The notes under the pieces were generated by a model. That model saw only the letters and a program-made list of their open reading frames with translations. It searched no databases and was not told where the DNA came from. Made by a program: the position numbers and the translations under genes. A DNA stretch of 39,218 nucleotides from JBGMEA01 sp041447245 (GTDB lineage: Bacteria; Bacillota; Clostridia; Eubacteriales; Anaerofustaceae). This document shows, one piece after another, positions 15,819 through 23,090 of the stretch (within the stretch, counting starts at the first letter, position 1; every line of letters starts with the position of its first letter). The DNA lies in NCBI GenBank assembly GCA_041447245.1, contig JBGMEA010000003.1:1-39218 (forward strand), in the 5' to 3' direction.

Positions 15819-16220
15819 ATGTTTAATGAAGAGTATTATACTAAATTAGCCATATTATTGAATAATGTCATACCCGTTTCATGGAAAAAGATAGCGCTCC
15901 ATGCTGAAGTTGGCGAGGATTCTATCTCAACATATTTTTATTATCTTATTGAGAATGGAGAATATCTACAAGGTGGAGCGATTTGTGATGACTATGATGT
16001 ATCCAATTTGGAATATCAGGAGTTCTTGATAAATCTTGTCGAAACAATAAAAGAGCTAAACAATGATTACGGAAAAAATGGTCAGGAAAAATGGAATAGT
16101 ATGACTTTTTTACTTGATTCTGACGGAACATTTAATATTGACTATAGTTATGATGATTTAAGCAATTCAAGTGCCAGACAACGGAGAAAAAACTGGTTGA
16201 ACAAATATCTTAATAATTAA
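15819..16220 (+). CDS. YezG/DUF600-family immunity protein
   Basis: A 133-residue protein behind TAGGAGG. It is a textbook YezG: VIPVSWKKIALHAEVGEDSI, FYYLIENGEYLQGG, NDYGKNGQEKWNSMTFLLDS, FNIDYSYDDLSNSSARQRR. YezG of B. subtilis is the antidote of the YeeF nuclease, which carries the same non-specific endonuclease domain as the broken tip here, so pairing agrees with known biology. Confidence 0.92.
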   Translation: MFNEEYYTKLAILLNNVIPVSWKKIALHAEVGEDSISTYFYYLIENGEYLQGGAICDDYDVSNLEYQEFLINLVETIKELNNDYGKNGQEKWNSMTFLLDSDGTFNIDYSYDDLSNSSARQRRKNWLNKYLNN

Positions 16221-16238
16221 TAAATTGACTTTTGTATT

Positions 16239-16260
16239 GCCCCTTCGAGGGCTTTTTTTT
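16239..16260 (+). terminator. Cassette-boundary terminator 11
   Basis: GCCCC-TTCG-AGGGC (one mismatch in the stem) with T8, followed by GTTGCTTTCATC (16261-16272). Confidence 0.88.
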
Positions 16261-16280
16261 GTTGCTTTCATCACCTTTGA

Positions 16281-16937
16281 AAGAAGCGGCATACGATCGC
16301 GAGCGAGCAGGAGGGGTTGGGGCTGAGTTTTGAAAATCATAAATCTGAAATTTTGCAAACTGAAAATAATGATTCTCTACAAGAGAATCAATTGCAGAGT
16401 GCTCAGGGCGATGCTAAAATAAAAGAAAAGTCGGAACTCAATACTCTGCCTGAGATCAACGAAAATGAAAAGCTTAGGTTGGAAAAGCAAATTGCGAACG
16501 CAAAAACAAATGACGAGATATTTCAACTTATTCCGCAACAGTATAAAGATATTTTTGCTCCAGATCATTTAGAACATATTCTGCTTGGAGAAATTGTGCG
16601 GAATAAAAAAGGTGTTGAAGAGGCGAAAGGTTTTCATAGCGAGAGTATGCCGCAACCGATTGGAACAATTGTTCAGGAGACATTGAATCCAAAAAATCAG
16701 AATGGAATATACCGGGCAAATGTTGAAATAAAAGGTATTCTCAAAAAAGACCAATCTACCTTTTTCCCGAAAGAATGGTCAGCCTTTCAAGTGGTCGAGG
16801 CGATACATGAAGCATATCAAAATAGAAAACTTGTAAGCGGTAAAAAATATCGATATATTGGCGAAACAAAAAAAGGTCTTGAAATATTAATGTATCTAGA
16901 TGATAATGATAAAATTATAACAGCTTATCCTAGATAA
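16281..16937 (+). CDS. Core-A tail fused to second EndoU ribonuclease tip
   Basis: Open only from 16281, after an in-frame TGA; starts with KKRHTIASEQEGLGL of core A, so no native start. After a long linker (SFENHKSEILQTENNDSLQE and on) comes an EndoU domain: LEHILLGEIVRNKKG, AKGFHSESMPQPIGTI, GIYRANVEI, STFFPKEWSAFQVVEAIHEA, and a terminal IITAYPR. The catalytic histidines are kept. It is a distant paralogue of the tip at 3677 and carries its own version of the same immunity family. Confidence 0.9.
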   Translation, partial: KKRHTIASEQEGLGLSFENHKSEILQTENNDSLQENQLQSAQGDAKIKEKSELNTLPEINENEKLRLEKQIANAKTNDEIFQLIPQQYKDIFAPDHLEHILLGEIVRNKKGVEEAKGFHSESMPQPIGTIVQETLNPKNQNGIYRANVEIKGILKKDQSTFFPKEWSAFQVVEAIHEAYQNRKLVSGKKYRYIGETKKGLEILMYLDDNDKIITAYPR

Positions 16938-16949
16938 TAGGAGGAATAA

Positions 16950-17300
16950 ATGAAATATGAATACCATTTCGAAGAAATGAATTTACAAAGCGGAAAAAAA
17001 ATATTGATAATAGGTGTTGAAGATAAGATTGACCTTGTTTCCGATTTTTTAATGTTTGATATTCAGGGTGCAAATCCTGATTATGCATTGAAGAAAATCG
17101 ATAAAGTTTTGGATTCAAAAAGCGATTTTGAAACACTAAGCGGCAATCAATGCAATGTGGAAATTAAAAAAGATTTCACTACTATCACAGATATGTACTC
17201 GGAAGAGGAATCATCCAGCACAATAGAAACAACTGAGCTAAGAGAATTTATTGTTCTTTGGTGGGAAAAAGTCAGAGAGTATTACAAAAAAAACAACTGA
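16950..17300 (+). CDS. EndoU-associated immunity protein
   Basis: A 116-residue protein behind AGGAGG, 12 bases after the EndoU stop. It shares MKYEYHFEEM, DLVSDFLMFDIQGANPDYAL, SGNQCNVEIKKD and ETTELREFIVLWWEK with 4238-4609. The toxin and immunity pairs have diverged together, suggesting specificity. Confidence 0.8.
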   Translation: MKYEYHFEEMNLQSGKKILIIGVEDKIDLVSDFLMFDIQGANPDYALKKIDKVLDSKSDFETLSGNQCNVEIKKDFTTITDMYSEEESSSTIETTELREFIVLWWEKVREYYKKNN

Positions 17301-17308
17301 TCGAAATT

Positions 17309-17329
17309 GCCCCTTCGGGGACTTTTTTT
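17309..17329 (+). terminator. Cassette-boundary terminator 12
   Basis: GCCCC-TTCG-GGGAC stem (one mismatch) with T7, followed by GTTGCTTTCATT (17330-17341). Confidence 0.88.
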
Positions 17330-17344
17330 GTTGCTTTCATTACG

Positions 17345-17557
17345 TTGCAGGGGGAAGTTCCCAACCAAACAATCGAAGCGGAAACACAAACACAGCAGGA
17401 TTCTGCGGAGTTGTTGAAGGGGGAAGAAGAAACTGGTAGAATGCAGGAAAGAGATTCAACCAATACTATTGCTTTCGAAAAAGAAGATAATGATTCTTTT
17501 GAATTGAAAGGAGCACAGTATTCGGAGGAGTATGCAAAAAAGCTAAAAGACATTTAA
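17345..17557 (+). pseudogene. Core-B linker whose toxin tip is deleted
   Basis: Core B is complete to LLKGEEETGRM, then only 36 residues follow (ERDSTNTIAFEKEDNDSFEL, then AQYSEEYAKKLKDI) before the stop. No catalytic domain fits in this length. The end (YSEEYAKKLKDI) may be the very C-terminus of the lost tip. The immunity gene behind it is intact. Confidence 0.65.
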
Positions 17558-17582
17558 GAAGACATGGGAGGAGATCGAATAA

Positions 17583-17873
17583 ATGGTATGTGATATGTTA
17601 ATGAGCCTAATACAGGAATACATAAAATGCCCTAACGGAAATGCTGAAAAGTTTTCCAATCGATATATGGATATGTTTTATAATGATAGCAAAAAGCTGG
17701 GTGAAGAAGTTGATGCAGAAGTTTATGATATTTTCGATGATATCAACTGGCTTTGCGATTCATATGAGAATGATAATGCAATCAGAAAGTCTGATCCAAA
17801 CTGCATAGATGAACAAGCATTGAATGAAAAGCTTAATTTTTATATCGAGCAATTAAGGCGAAGTGGTTTATAA
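17583..17873 (+). CDS. Colicin-immunity-like protein
   Basis: A 96-residue all-helical acidic protein behind GGAGGAG. It shows LMSLIQEYIKCPNGNAEKFS, LGEEVDAEVYDIFDDINWLC, SYENDNAIRKSDPNCIDEQ and LNEKLNFYIEQL. The pattern of an acidic helical bundle with F-x-D-x-N-W-x-C and I-D-E-x-x-L resembles the colicin D immunity family, which blocks tRNA-cleaving colicin D. The match is moderate and the toxin is absent. Confidence 0.55.
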   Translation: MVCDMLMSLIQEYIKCPNGNAEKFSNRYMDMFYNDSKKLGEEVDAEVYDIFDDINWLCDSYENDNAIRKSDPNCIDEQALNEKLNFYIEQLRRSGL

Positions 17874-17918
17874 AATATGTAATGGTATTTCTTTTTCGGA
17901 ATTGAATAATATAAAACT

Positions 17919-18101
17919 CTGAATCAGATCGCAGGACAACTCGGCGATCGATATGACGCAAAAGGGACGATTACACTTTTCACCGAACGCAGACCATGCC
18001 CAAGTTGTGCAAGAAATATCAATCAGTTTCAACAGCGATATCCCAATATTGAAATTATCGTCGTTCATAATGATGGGATCAATATCCTAAAGGAGAAATA
18101 A
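17919..18101 (+). pseudogene. Truncated cytidine-deaminase-type toxin tip
   Basis: Reads LNQIAGQLGDRYDAKGTITL, FTERRPCPSCARNINQF, then YPNIEIIVVHNDGINILKEK. PCPSC is the two-cysteine zinc motif of deaminase-fold toxins, preceded by the usual strand TLFTE. The upstream H-x-E is missing; a possible FSEL trace lies at 17893 in another frame. It abuts the ATG at 18102. The fold's second half only, so it should be inactive. Confidence 0.7.
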
Positions 18102-18467
18102 ATGGAAGATTTTGAATTTAATGAATTAGTTGGATACATACAGGAAGACTTTCAGGAGTTCTCAACATCCATGCTGAAAAAAGGACAAAATTATTTGAAT
18201 ATCCTGTCCAGATTTTATGTTGAATATGACAATGTGATGAATGCAGGGATCTGTGAAAATACGATTATTTCCGCAACGCTTTGCATGGAACTGGAACGAG
18301 TCGGGCAGAAGAGCATTTCTAAAGGTCAATATCAGCAATTTATGGATGCTTTCAATGCCTATTCCCCTTCGAAAGTAGCAGGAGAGATCAGCCCCGGGGA
18401 GGTGGAAGAACTGACGCAGATGGTTGCAAAGGCGTTGGATATCCTAAAATATATGAGGATTGTATGA
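18102..18467 (+). CDS. All-alpha immunity protein (deaminase-associated)
   Basis: Second copy of 6527-6892, 121 residues, about nine-tenths identical. Differences cluster between residues 35 and 75 (SRFYVEYDNVMNAGICENTI; LERVGQKSISKGQYQQFM), the likely specificity face. It abuts the longer deaminase remnant, which supports the pairing. Confidence 0.68.
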   Translation: MEDFEFNELVGYIQEDFQEFSTSMLKKGQNYLNILSRFYVEYDNVMNAGICENTIISATLCMELERVGQKSISKGQYQQFMDAFNAYSPSKVAGEISPGEVEELTQMVAKALDILKYMRIV

Positions 18468-18501
18468 TTAACAGTTTAAATATTTCATGGGGGATATGCA
18501 G

Positions 18502-18759
18502 ATGACCAAAGATGAATTGTTGACTAAAATAAAAAATGAAAGATTAGATAAGATATTATTACCATGGACGATTGAATTTGATGAACTCAGCGATTCATCA
18601 TTGGTGATCGGATGTGTAAAAGTCGATGGGGAATGGCAAGTGTTTAAAACACGTGAGAGAGGGGGACATTATATTGTAAAAGCTTTTGATGATGAAAACG
18701 AAGCGTATGATTTTTTCTATGAGAGCTTGGAATATCTGAAAAGACTGAGCAGGTATTAA
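18502..18759 (+). CDS. Imm59-like immunity protein
   Basis: Near-identical to 6927-7184; the visible protein difference is GEWQVF for GKWQVF. Start at 18502 by the same reasoning (GGGGG upstream, homologues begin MTKDEL). Confidence 0.75.
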   Translation: MTKDELLTKIKNERLDKILLPWTIEFDELSDSSLVIGCVKVDGEWQVFKTRERGGHYIVKAFDDENEAYDFFYESLEYLKRLSRY

Positions 18760-18809
18760 TCAACTAAGAACATTCAAAAAATTAGGTCGATATGGAAAGG
18801 GAAAAGATC

Positions 18810-19067
18810 ATGTCGGTTATTCGCAGTATATATCAGTCAAGGGAGACAATTCTATTGGATATTGATGGAATTGATCCGTCATGTGTAAAACCATGTATGG
18901 TGCTAGTTCTATCGGATGGAGAGTATTTCCCGATCGAAAGTATACCGATGGTGCATTACCAAAGCATTGATGATTTTAAATCATCAATCGTCGTAAGTAT
19001 TAAGCATGCATCCGCATTCCCTCAAAAGATTATCGGCCAAACAGTTGAAATCAAGATGAAACCTTAG
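18810..19067 (+). CDS. Small conserved protein of duplicated block
   Basis: Second copy of 7235-7492 with a handful of substitutions (PCMVLV for PGMVLV, SIDDFKSSIVV for SNDDFKSSLVV, KMKP for KIKP). Alternative start 18792. Function unknown. Confidence 0.55.
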   Translation: MSVIRSIYQSRETILLDIDGIDPSCVKPCMVLVLSDGEYFPIESIPMVHYQSIDDFKSSIVVSIKHASAFPQKIIGQTVEIKMKP

Positions 19068-19071
19068 AGTG

Positions 19072-19093
19072 AGCCCCTTCGGGGGCTTTTTTT
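19072..19093 (+). terminator. Cassette-boundary terminator 13
   Basis: AGCCCC-TTCG-GGGGCT with T7, then ATTTGACTTCATT (19094-19106), the element with one extra T. Confidence 0.9.
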
Positions 19094-19109
19094 ATTTGAC
19101 TTCATTACG

Positions 19110-19332
19110 TTGCAGGGGGAAGTTCCCAACCAAACAACCGAAGCGGAAACCCCGAAGGCTTTTTTGGTAAGATTTAGATTTGCAACTGGGAGGATTGGAT
19201 GATATAGTGAATATGAAAGTTCTTGATAAAAGTGTAAACAGAAGCCTCGGAAAACAGATCGCAAATGCAATCAAAGATTTTGAGGACGGAACCGAATTCG
19301 GAGAATTCAATATCATAGAGAGGAAGAAATAA
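19110..19332 (+). pseudogene. Truncated core B joined to nuclease-like tip remnant
   Basis: Core B stops early (EVPNQTTEAETPKAF), out of frame with what follows. From 19171 the remnant reads DLDLQLGGLDDIVNMKVLDK, then SVNRSLGKQIANAIKDFEDG and a tail ending IIERKK. The LQLGG-x-D-x-x-x-NM-x-x-LD-x-SVN-S-G-QI pattern occurs at the C-terminal ends of HNH-like polymorphic toxins; the metal-binding part would precede it and is missing. One base separates its stop from the next gene. Confidence 0.6.
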
Positions 19333-19333
19333 T

Positions 19334-19915
19334 ATGTTTGAGAATTTTTGTCGATTCTTCAATACGAACCCGATTGATGAAGGAAAAGACATTGCCGATG
19401 AATACAAAAATAAAGTCAATCAGGCAGCGACGGGATATAATCAACTGATGGCAAACTGTGAAGGAATGACGTTTGGAAACGGATTGTATCGTCTGCATAA
19501 ATTAAGCGAGATAAAAAAATGGAATGAAATCGTGGAAGAAGCGTTTCCCGACTTTGCGGGTAGAATTGAATGTTTTGGATATGACTGGCTTGGCAGACAG
19601 TTTTCATTGGATGTATCCGATGGAACGCCGAATATTTTGATGTATGAACCAGGTTCTGGCGAAGCACTGCAAGCCCCCAGCTCTTTTTATGAGTTTCATG
19701 AGAAAGAGATTGCTCAATATCATGCAGATGTTTTGGCATCTTCCTTCTTTTCTGAATGGTACAATGGATCAAAAACCAATTTGAAGCATGATCAATGTGT
19801 CGGATATAAAGTTCCGCTTTATCTCAACGGAGAAGATGATCTTGAAAATCTTGAAATCAGTGATATGGAGGTATATTGGTACTTGTTCGGACAATTGAGA
19901 AATCAGATTTTGTAA
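19334..19915 (+). CDS. Tdi1/DUF1851-like immunity protein
   Basis: A 193-residue protein behind AGAGAGGAAG. Motifs: GLYRLHKLSEIKKWNEIVEE, IECFGYDWLGRQFSLDVSDG, LMYEPGSGEALQAPSSFYEF, QCVGYKVPLYLNGEDDLENL, EVYWYLFGQLR. This is the layout of proteins annotated as T6SS immunity Tdi1 or DUF1851-type, named after an antidote to a type VI DNase. The adjoining nuclease remnant is a plausible partner. Confidence 0.6.
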   Translation: MFENFCRFFNTNPIDEGKDIADEYKNKVNQAATGYNQLMANCEGMTFGNGLYRLHKLSEIKKWNEIVEEAFPDFAGRIECFGYDWLGRQFSLDVSDGTPNILMYEPGSGEALQAPSSFYEFHEKEIAQYHADVLASSFFSEWYNGSKTNLKHDQCVGYKVPLYLNGEDDLENLEISDMEVYWYLFGQLRNQIL

Positions 19916-20013
19916 GAGACAAATGAGTAGTTTTCAAGAAAAGACGCATACAAAAAATTTACTCATTGAGGCGGGATGTCACTTGTGAAATCGGAGAAAG
20001 AAGGGAAGTAAAT

Positions 20014-20457
20014 ATGAATATCAAATCGAATGGGAACGCTACGCCTGATCAGATCGCAAGTATGCAAAATCGATTTTCAGTTGATTTGCCTGATGATTAT
20101 AAAGAATTTTTGAAAAAAACAAATGGCGGTATTTGCTCTTTGAATGAACAAAATAATATTTTTGTTAAGCAAGCGAATGAATCAATCTCAGTTTTGGTAT
20201 TGTATGGTATTGAAACAAACGAGGATGCTGCCAGCGTAAATTATTGGATGGATCAATATAGAAGTGAAATTCAAACGGATATGTTGATTATCGGAGATAG
20301 CACTGCAAACGGTTTTTTTGTAATGGATTGCGGAGCAAAAGGTGCAATATATTATTGGGATGACTCATATACCTTTGCATGCTCGGATGATGAACAAAAT
20401 ACCTATCGAATTGCTGACAATTTCTCGGCTTTTGTTCAGATCATTGGAAATCAATAA
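20014..20457 (+). CDS. SUKH (SMI1/KNR4) immunity protein
   Basis: Start at 20014, behind AAGGGAAG; the frame is open further upstream to 19966 without a ribosome site. The 147-residue protein has FSVDLPDDYKEFLKKTNGGI, VLVLYGIETNEDA, MLIIGDSTANGFFVMD and AIYYWDDSYTFA, a clear SUKH layout. About 98 bases upstream hold only a possible short tip tail ending near 19989. Confidence 0.87.
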   Translation: MNIKSNGNATPDQIASMQNRFSVDLPDDYKEFLKKTNGGICSLNEQNNIFVKQANESISVLVLYGIETNEDAASVNYWMDQYRSEIQTDMLIIGDSTANGFFVMDCGAKGAIYYWDDSYTFACSDDEQNTYRIADNFSAFVQIIGNQ

Positions 20458-20511
20458 AGCATAAATTTCGACTGGGTTCTATTTGGCAAATAAATGGCTT
20501 AAGCCCCTTCG

Positions 20512-20522
20512 GGGGCTTTTTT
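20512..20522 (+). terminator. Cassette-boundary terminator 14
   Basis: Coordinates mark the 5' arm; the whole element is AGCCCC-TTCG-GGGGCT with T6, followed by GTTGACTTCATT ending at 20534. Confidence 0.85.
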
Positions 20523-20538
20523 GTTGACTTCATTGCCG

Positions 20539-20954
20539 TTGCAGGGGGATGGGGATGGTGGTAGAATACAGGAGGATAATGAACCGAATATCGATGCGAC
20601 CCAATCCGATCATAGCAATGAGTTGTTCACTGAATTGGGGGAAGATCAGTTTGCCATTCATCAGTGGGATGATTATCCTGACGGACCGAGACCGGAAGGT
20701 CCGTTTAAACTGATTGATGGTGAAGAGTATGTCAATGCCAGAAAAGCTGCGAATAAAGCAAATAAGAGCTTGCATCGCAATAATCCTGAATCAAAGGGGA
20801 AACAATATCACGAAATACATACCGTTAAATTCGGGGCAGTCCGACTGATATAAATAATAAGGTTTTGTTGACACCCGAAGAGCATATGTATTATACAAAA
20901 TGGTGGAATGAAATTCAAAGAAAAAGAGAAGGCAAGGGAAAAGGAGGAAAGTGA
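20539..20954 (+). pseudogene. Hinge plus frameshifted HNH-type nuclease tip
   Basis: After LQGDGDGGRI the first frame runs to 20853 and ends KQYHEIHTVKFGAVRLI. Restoring one G in the G4 run at 20833-20836 gives HEIHTVKFGGSPTDINNKVL, then TPEEHMYYTKWWNEIQRK to a stop overlapping the next ATG. The H-E-x-x-x-V-K-F-G-G-S-P-T-D, NK and H-x-x-x-T-x-WW blocks are those of an HNH/His-Me finger polymorphic toxin. The break removes the final His. A SUKH antidote follows. Confidence 0.8.
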
Positions 20955-21364
20955 TGAGTGAAAATATTACTACTTATATTAAAGAATTAGATCTTGAAGC
21001 ATCTACAGATCAAAAAACGATAGATTTCACACAACAGAAAATGGAATTCATATTCCCGGAAGATTATAAGGATTTTATGTTGAAACATAATGGGGCGGAA
21101 GGATGTATGGGTGAAAACTCGTATGTGCAATTATGGTCATTGGAAAACATTATCAAATATAATCAAGGATACGATGTTAAAAAATATGTTCCCGGGTTGA
21201 TCTTGATTGGTTCAGACGGAGGCAATGAAGCATATGCATATGATTCTAGAGACAAGAGTAAACCAATTGTGAGTGTTCCATTCATAGTCATGAATTTTGA
21301 TGACGTTGTGAAATGTGCGGACAATTTTACTGATTTTCTGCAATATTTGTATGAGCAAGAATAA
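20954..21364 (+). CDS. SUKH (SMI1/KNR4) immunity protein
   Basis: Start at ATG 20954, overlapping the restored toxin stop, with AAGGAGG upstream; GTG 20951 is too close. The 136-residue protein has KMEFIFPEDYKDFMLKHNGA, QLWSLENIIKYNQGYDVKKY, LILIGSDGGNEAYAYDSRD and a closing ADNFTDFLQYLYEQ. SUKH proteins commonly pair with HNH tips, consistent with the neighbour. Confidence 0.9.
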   Translation: MSENITTYIKELDLEASTDQKTIDFTQQKMEFIFPEDYKDFMLKHNGAEGCMGENSYVQLWSLENIIKYNQGYDVKKYVPGLILIGSDGGNEAYAYDSRDKSKPIVSVPFIVMNFDDVVKCADNFTDFLQYLYEQE

Positions 21365-21381
21365 TCCTGATTCTTTGATGT

Positions 21382-21403
21382 AGCCCCTTCGGGGGCTTTT
21401 TTT
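21382..21403 (+). terminator. Cassette-boundary terminator 15
   Basis: AGCCCC-TTCG-GGGGCT with T7, followed by ATTGCCTTCATT (21404-21415). Confidence 0.92.
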
Positions 21404-21417
21404 ATTGCCTTCATTGC

Positions 21418-22671
21418 GGAAACTCCGCGGCGAGCGAGCTCGGGAAAGTGGGGAAAATCCTCTACCGCGCGGCACGGAATGTGCCGAATGCAACCGCCGC
21501 AGGCGGGAGTTCCTACCGACAGGCAAAGGGGGAAGGGAAAAGCGATGAAGAAGCTTCCGCTTACAGCCTTCTGAACGGAGCGGCAAATCTGGCGTTCGGG
21601 ACGTTCTTTGAAGGGCTCGGAATGAAAGAGGGGAACACTGCGGGACAGAATGGCGCAATAACAAAAGTGAAAGAAGGCATCAACAGGGCGGTGAGCAAAG
21701 TGATCAAGAATCCGAACACCGTCAAAACGATAGCTGCGCTTTCAAAGAATATGGGGGAAGCTGCGGCGCAGACCTTCCTGCAGGAAGCAATCGATCCGAT
21801 TTTGCGCAATGCGACGTTGGGAGAATCAAATACGCTCGGCGATATCCTGACGCATGCAACGAGTGCTGAAACGATCAAAAAAGCATTGGAGAGTGCGGCA
21901 ATCGCAGGAGGCATGCAGCTCGGCAGCATGGGGGTGAACCGTGCAGTCTCGAAGGTTGCGGGGGAAGGCGGGCTGCTCAACGAAGCGAACCTGAAACGAC
22001 TGTCCGATGCTGATTTGAAGAAAGTCGGCGACGCGGTCACCAACGCCTATGCCGAGACAGTGAAGGCAGACCCGAACCTGCATGTGACGGATGCGCAGAT
22101 CGCAGCGTACAAGAAGCAGTCGAAGAAGAATATGGGGAGCAGGGAGAATACGATATCGGAGATATTGGCAAAGACCGATGAGCTGAAGAACTCTTTTTCG
22201 AATCAGATCGAAGCGGCGAAGCGGATGGCAAAAGAGGCGGGAATCGATGTTGATGAGACTGCGGGCAACAAGACGTTGCAGGGGGATGGGGATGGTGGTA
22301 GAATAAAAGAAAGTACCGAGAAATCCAAAGCTGAAATACTGGCGGAGAATCGTGCAAAAGGTAAAGCTTTTGAAACTGAGCAATCTAAAATACTAGACGA
22401 AACATGGGTAGTCTCAGTTGATCAAGTAACAATTAAAACAAATTCTGGGATCAAAACAAGAGTCGATGCTATGGGGATTGACAAGCAAGGAAACATACGA
22501 ATAGTCGAGTTTAAATCTTCAGCAACTGCGCCGCTTACAAAGAATCAAAAAATCGCTTTCCCTGAGATTTACAACAGTGGTGGAGTAGTGGTTGGAAAAG
22601 GGAAAGGTATGTTTACTGAGGGGTATAAAATACCCGCAGGAATAAAAATCGAAATAATTAGACCAAAATAA
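21418..22671 (+). CDS. Long core-C backbone fused to PD-(D/E)XK nuclease tip
   Basis: Longest core-C copy, open from the boundary with no native start (first GTG 21448). The backbone has an Ala/Gly-rich membrane-like stretch (AYSLLNGAANLAFGTFFEGL), repeated amphipathic segments and the SDADLKKVGDAVTNAYAETV block shared with 2050, ending NKTLQGDGDGGRI. The tip reads GKAFETEQSKILDET, then VDAMGIDKQGNIRIVEFKSS, APLTKNQKIAFPEI and GGVVVGKGKGMF. The Asp of VDAMGID and the E-x-K of EFKSS fit a PD-(D/E)XK metal-dependent nuclease. The tip is intact. Confidence 0.85.
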   Translation, partial: GNSAASELGKVGKILYRAARNVPNATAAGGSSYRQAKGEGKSDEEASAYSLLNGAANLAFGTFFEGLGMKEGNTAGQNGAITKVKEGINRAVSKVIKNPNTVKTIAALSKNMGEAAAQTFLQEAIDPILRNATLGESNTLGDILTHATSAETIKKALESAAIAGGMQLGSMGVNRAVSKVAGEGGLLNEANLKRLSDADLKKVGDAVTNAYAETVKADPNLHVTDAQIAAYKKQSKKNMGSRENTISEILAKTDELKNSFSNQIEAAKRMAKEAGIDVDETAGNKTLQGDGDGGRIKESTEKSKAEILAENRAKGKAFETEQSKILDETWVVSVDQVTIKTNSGIKTRVDAMGIDKQGNIRIVEFKSSATAPLTKNQKIAFPEIYNSGGVVVGKGKGMFTEGYKIPAGIKIEIIRPK

Positions 22672-22681
22672 GGAGGGAACA

Positions 22682-23029
22682 ATGACAGTATTGGAAACAA
22701 ACGTAATTGACAAAATGGGCGTGAAAGAAGAGGGAGACTGCCTTGCTTTGCTGATATCGGATCATTTGGAATGGAATAACGAATATGAACATTTGAAAAT
22801 ATTGCAGGATAAAATCAACGCATATATTGCATTTTTGGAAGATAAGCAATTTGAAGAAACATATCCTGACAACCACTTCAAGTATGCGAGCATTGAAATA
22901 CATTTCATGTATGATATTACAGAAAATTGTGAAAAATTCTTGCAGGTTGTTCAGGATCAGGTCGGCGAACTCGGGATAAAGATTGTTGCAGAAATAACAA
23001 ACTCAAGTGATGCTGATTCATTGAAGTAA
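22682..23029 (+). CDS. DUF6572-like immunity protein
   Basis: A 115-residue protein behind AAGGAGGG, 10 bases after the nuclease tip. It has ETNVIDKMGVKEEGD, LALLISDHLEWNNEYEHLKI, LQDKINAYIAFLEDKQFEET and a YASIEIHFMYDIT block, homologous to 14874-15197. Here it has an intact partner, so it is the likely antidote to the PD-(D/E)XK tip. Confidence 0.8.
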   Translation: MTVLETNVIDKMGVKEEGDCLALLISDHLEWNNEYEHLKILQDKINAYIAFLEDKQFEETYPDNHFKYASIEIHFMYDITENCEKFLQVVQDQVGELGIKIVAEITNSSDADSLK

Positions 23030-23055
23030 TAAATAATAGATACATCTTATCATGT

Positions 23056-23076
23056 AGCCCCTCCGGGGCTTTTTTT
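23056..23076 (+). terminator. Cassette-boundary terminator 16 (last)
   Basis: AGCCCC-TCC-GGGGCT with T7, followed by GTTGCCCTCATT (23077-23088), one mismatch from the element consensus. Confidence 0.9.
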
Positions 23077-23090
23077 GTTGCCCTCATTAC

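Larger units (their letters stand above)
18009..19093 (+). repeat. Direct duplication, copy 2
   Basis: Counterpart of 6434-7518 at an offset of 11575. It includes the deaminase tail, the all-alpha immunity gene, the Imm59-like gene, the unknown gene and the terminator. Similarity continues into the nuclease remnant after the boundary (7558 versus 19168). Confidence 0.9.

Noticed and set aside
169..23088. Regular hairpin repeats as a CRISPR array
   Set aside because: Spacing is 0.7-2 kb with genes between, repeats are terminators, and no cas genes are present.
169..23088. Boundary hairpins as integron attC sites
   Set aside because: No integrase is seen, cassettes contain partial backbone genes rather than complete single genes, and the stems end in T-runs typical of terminators.
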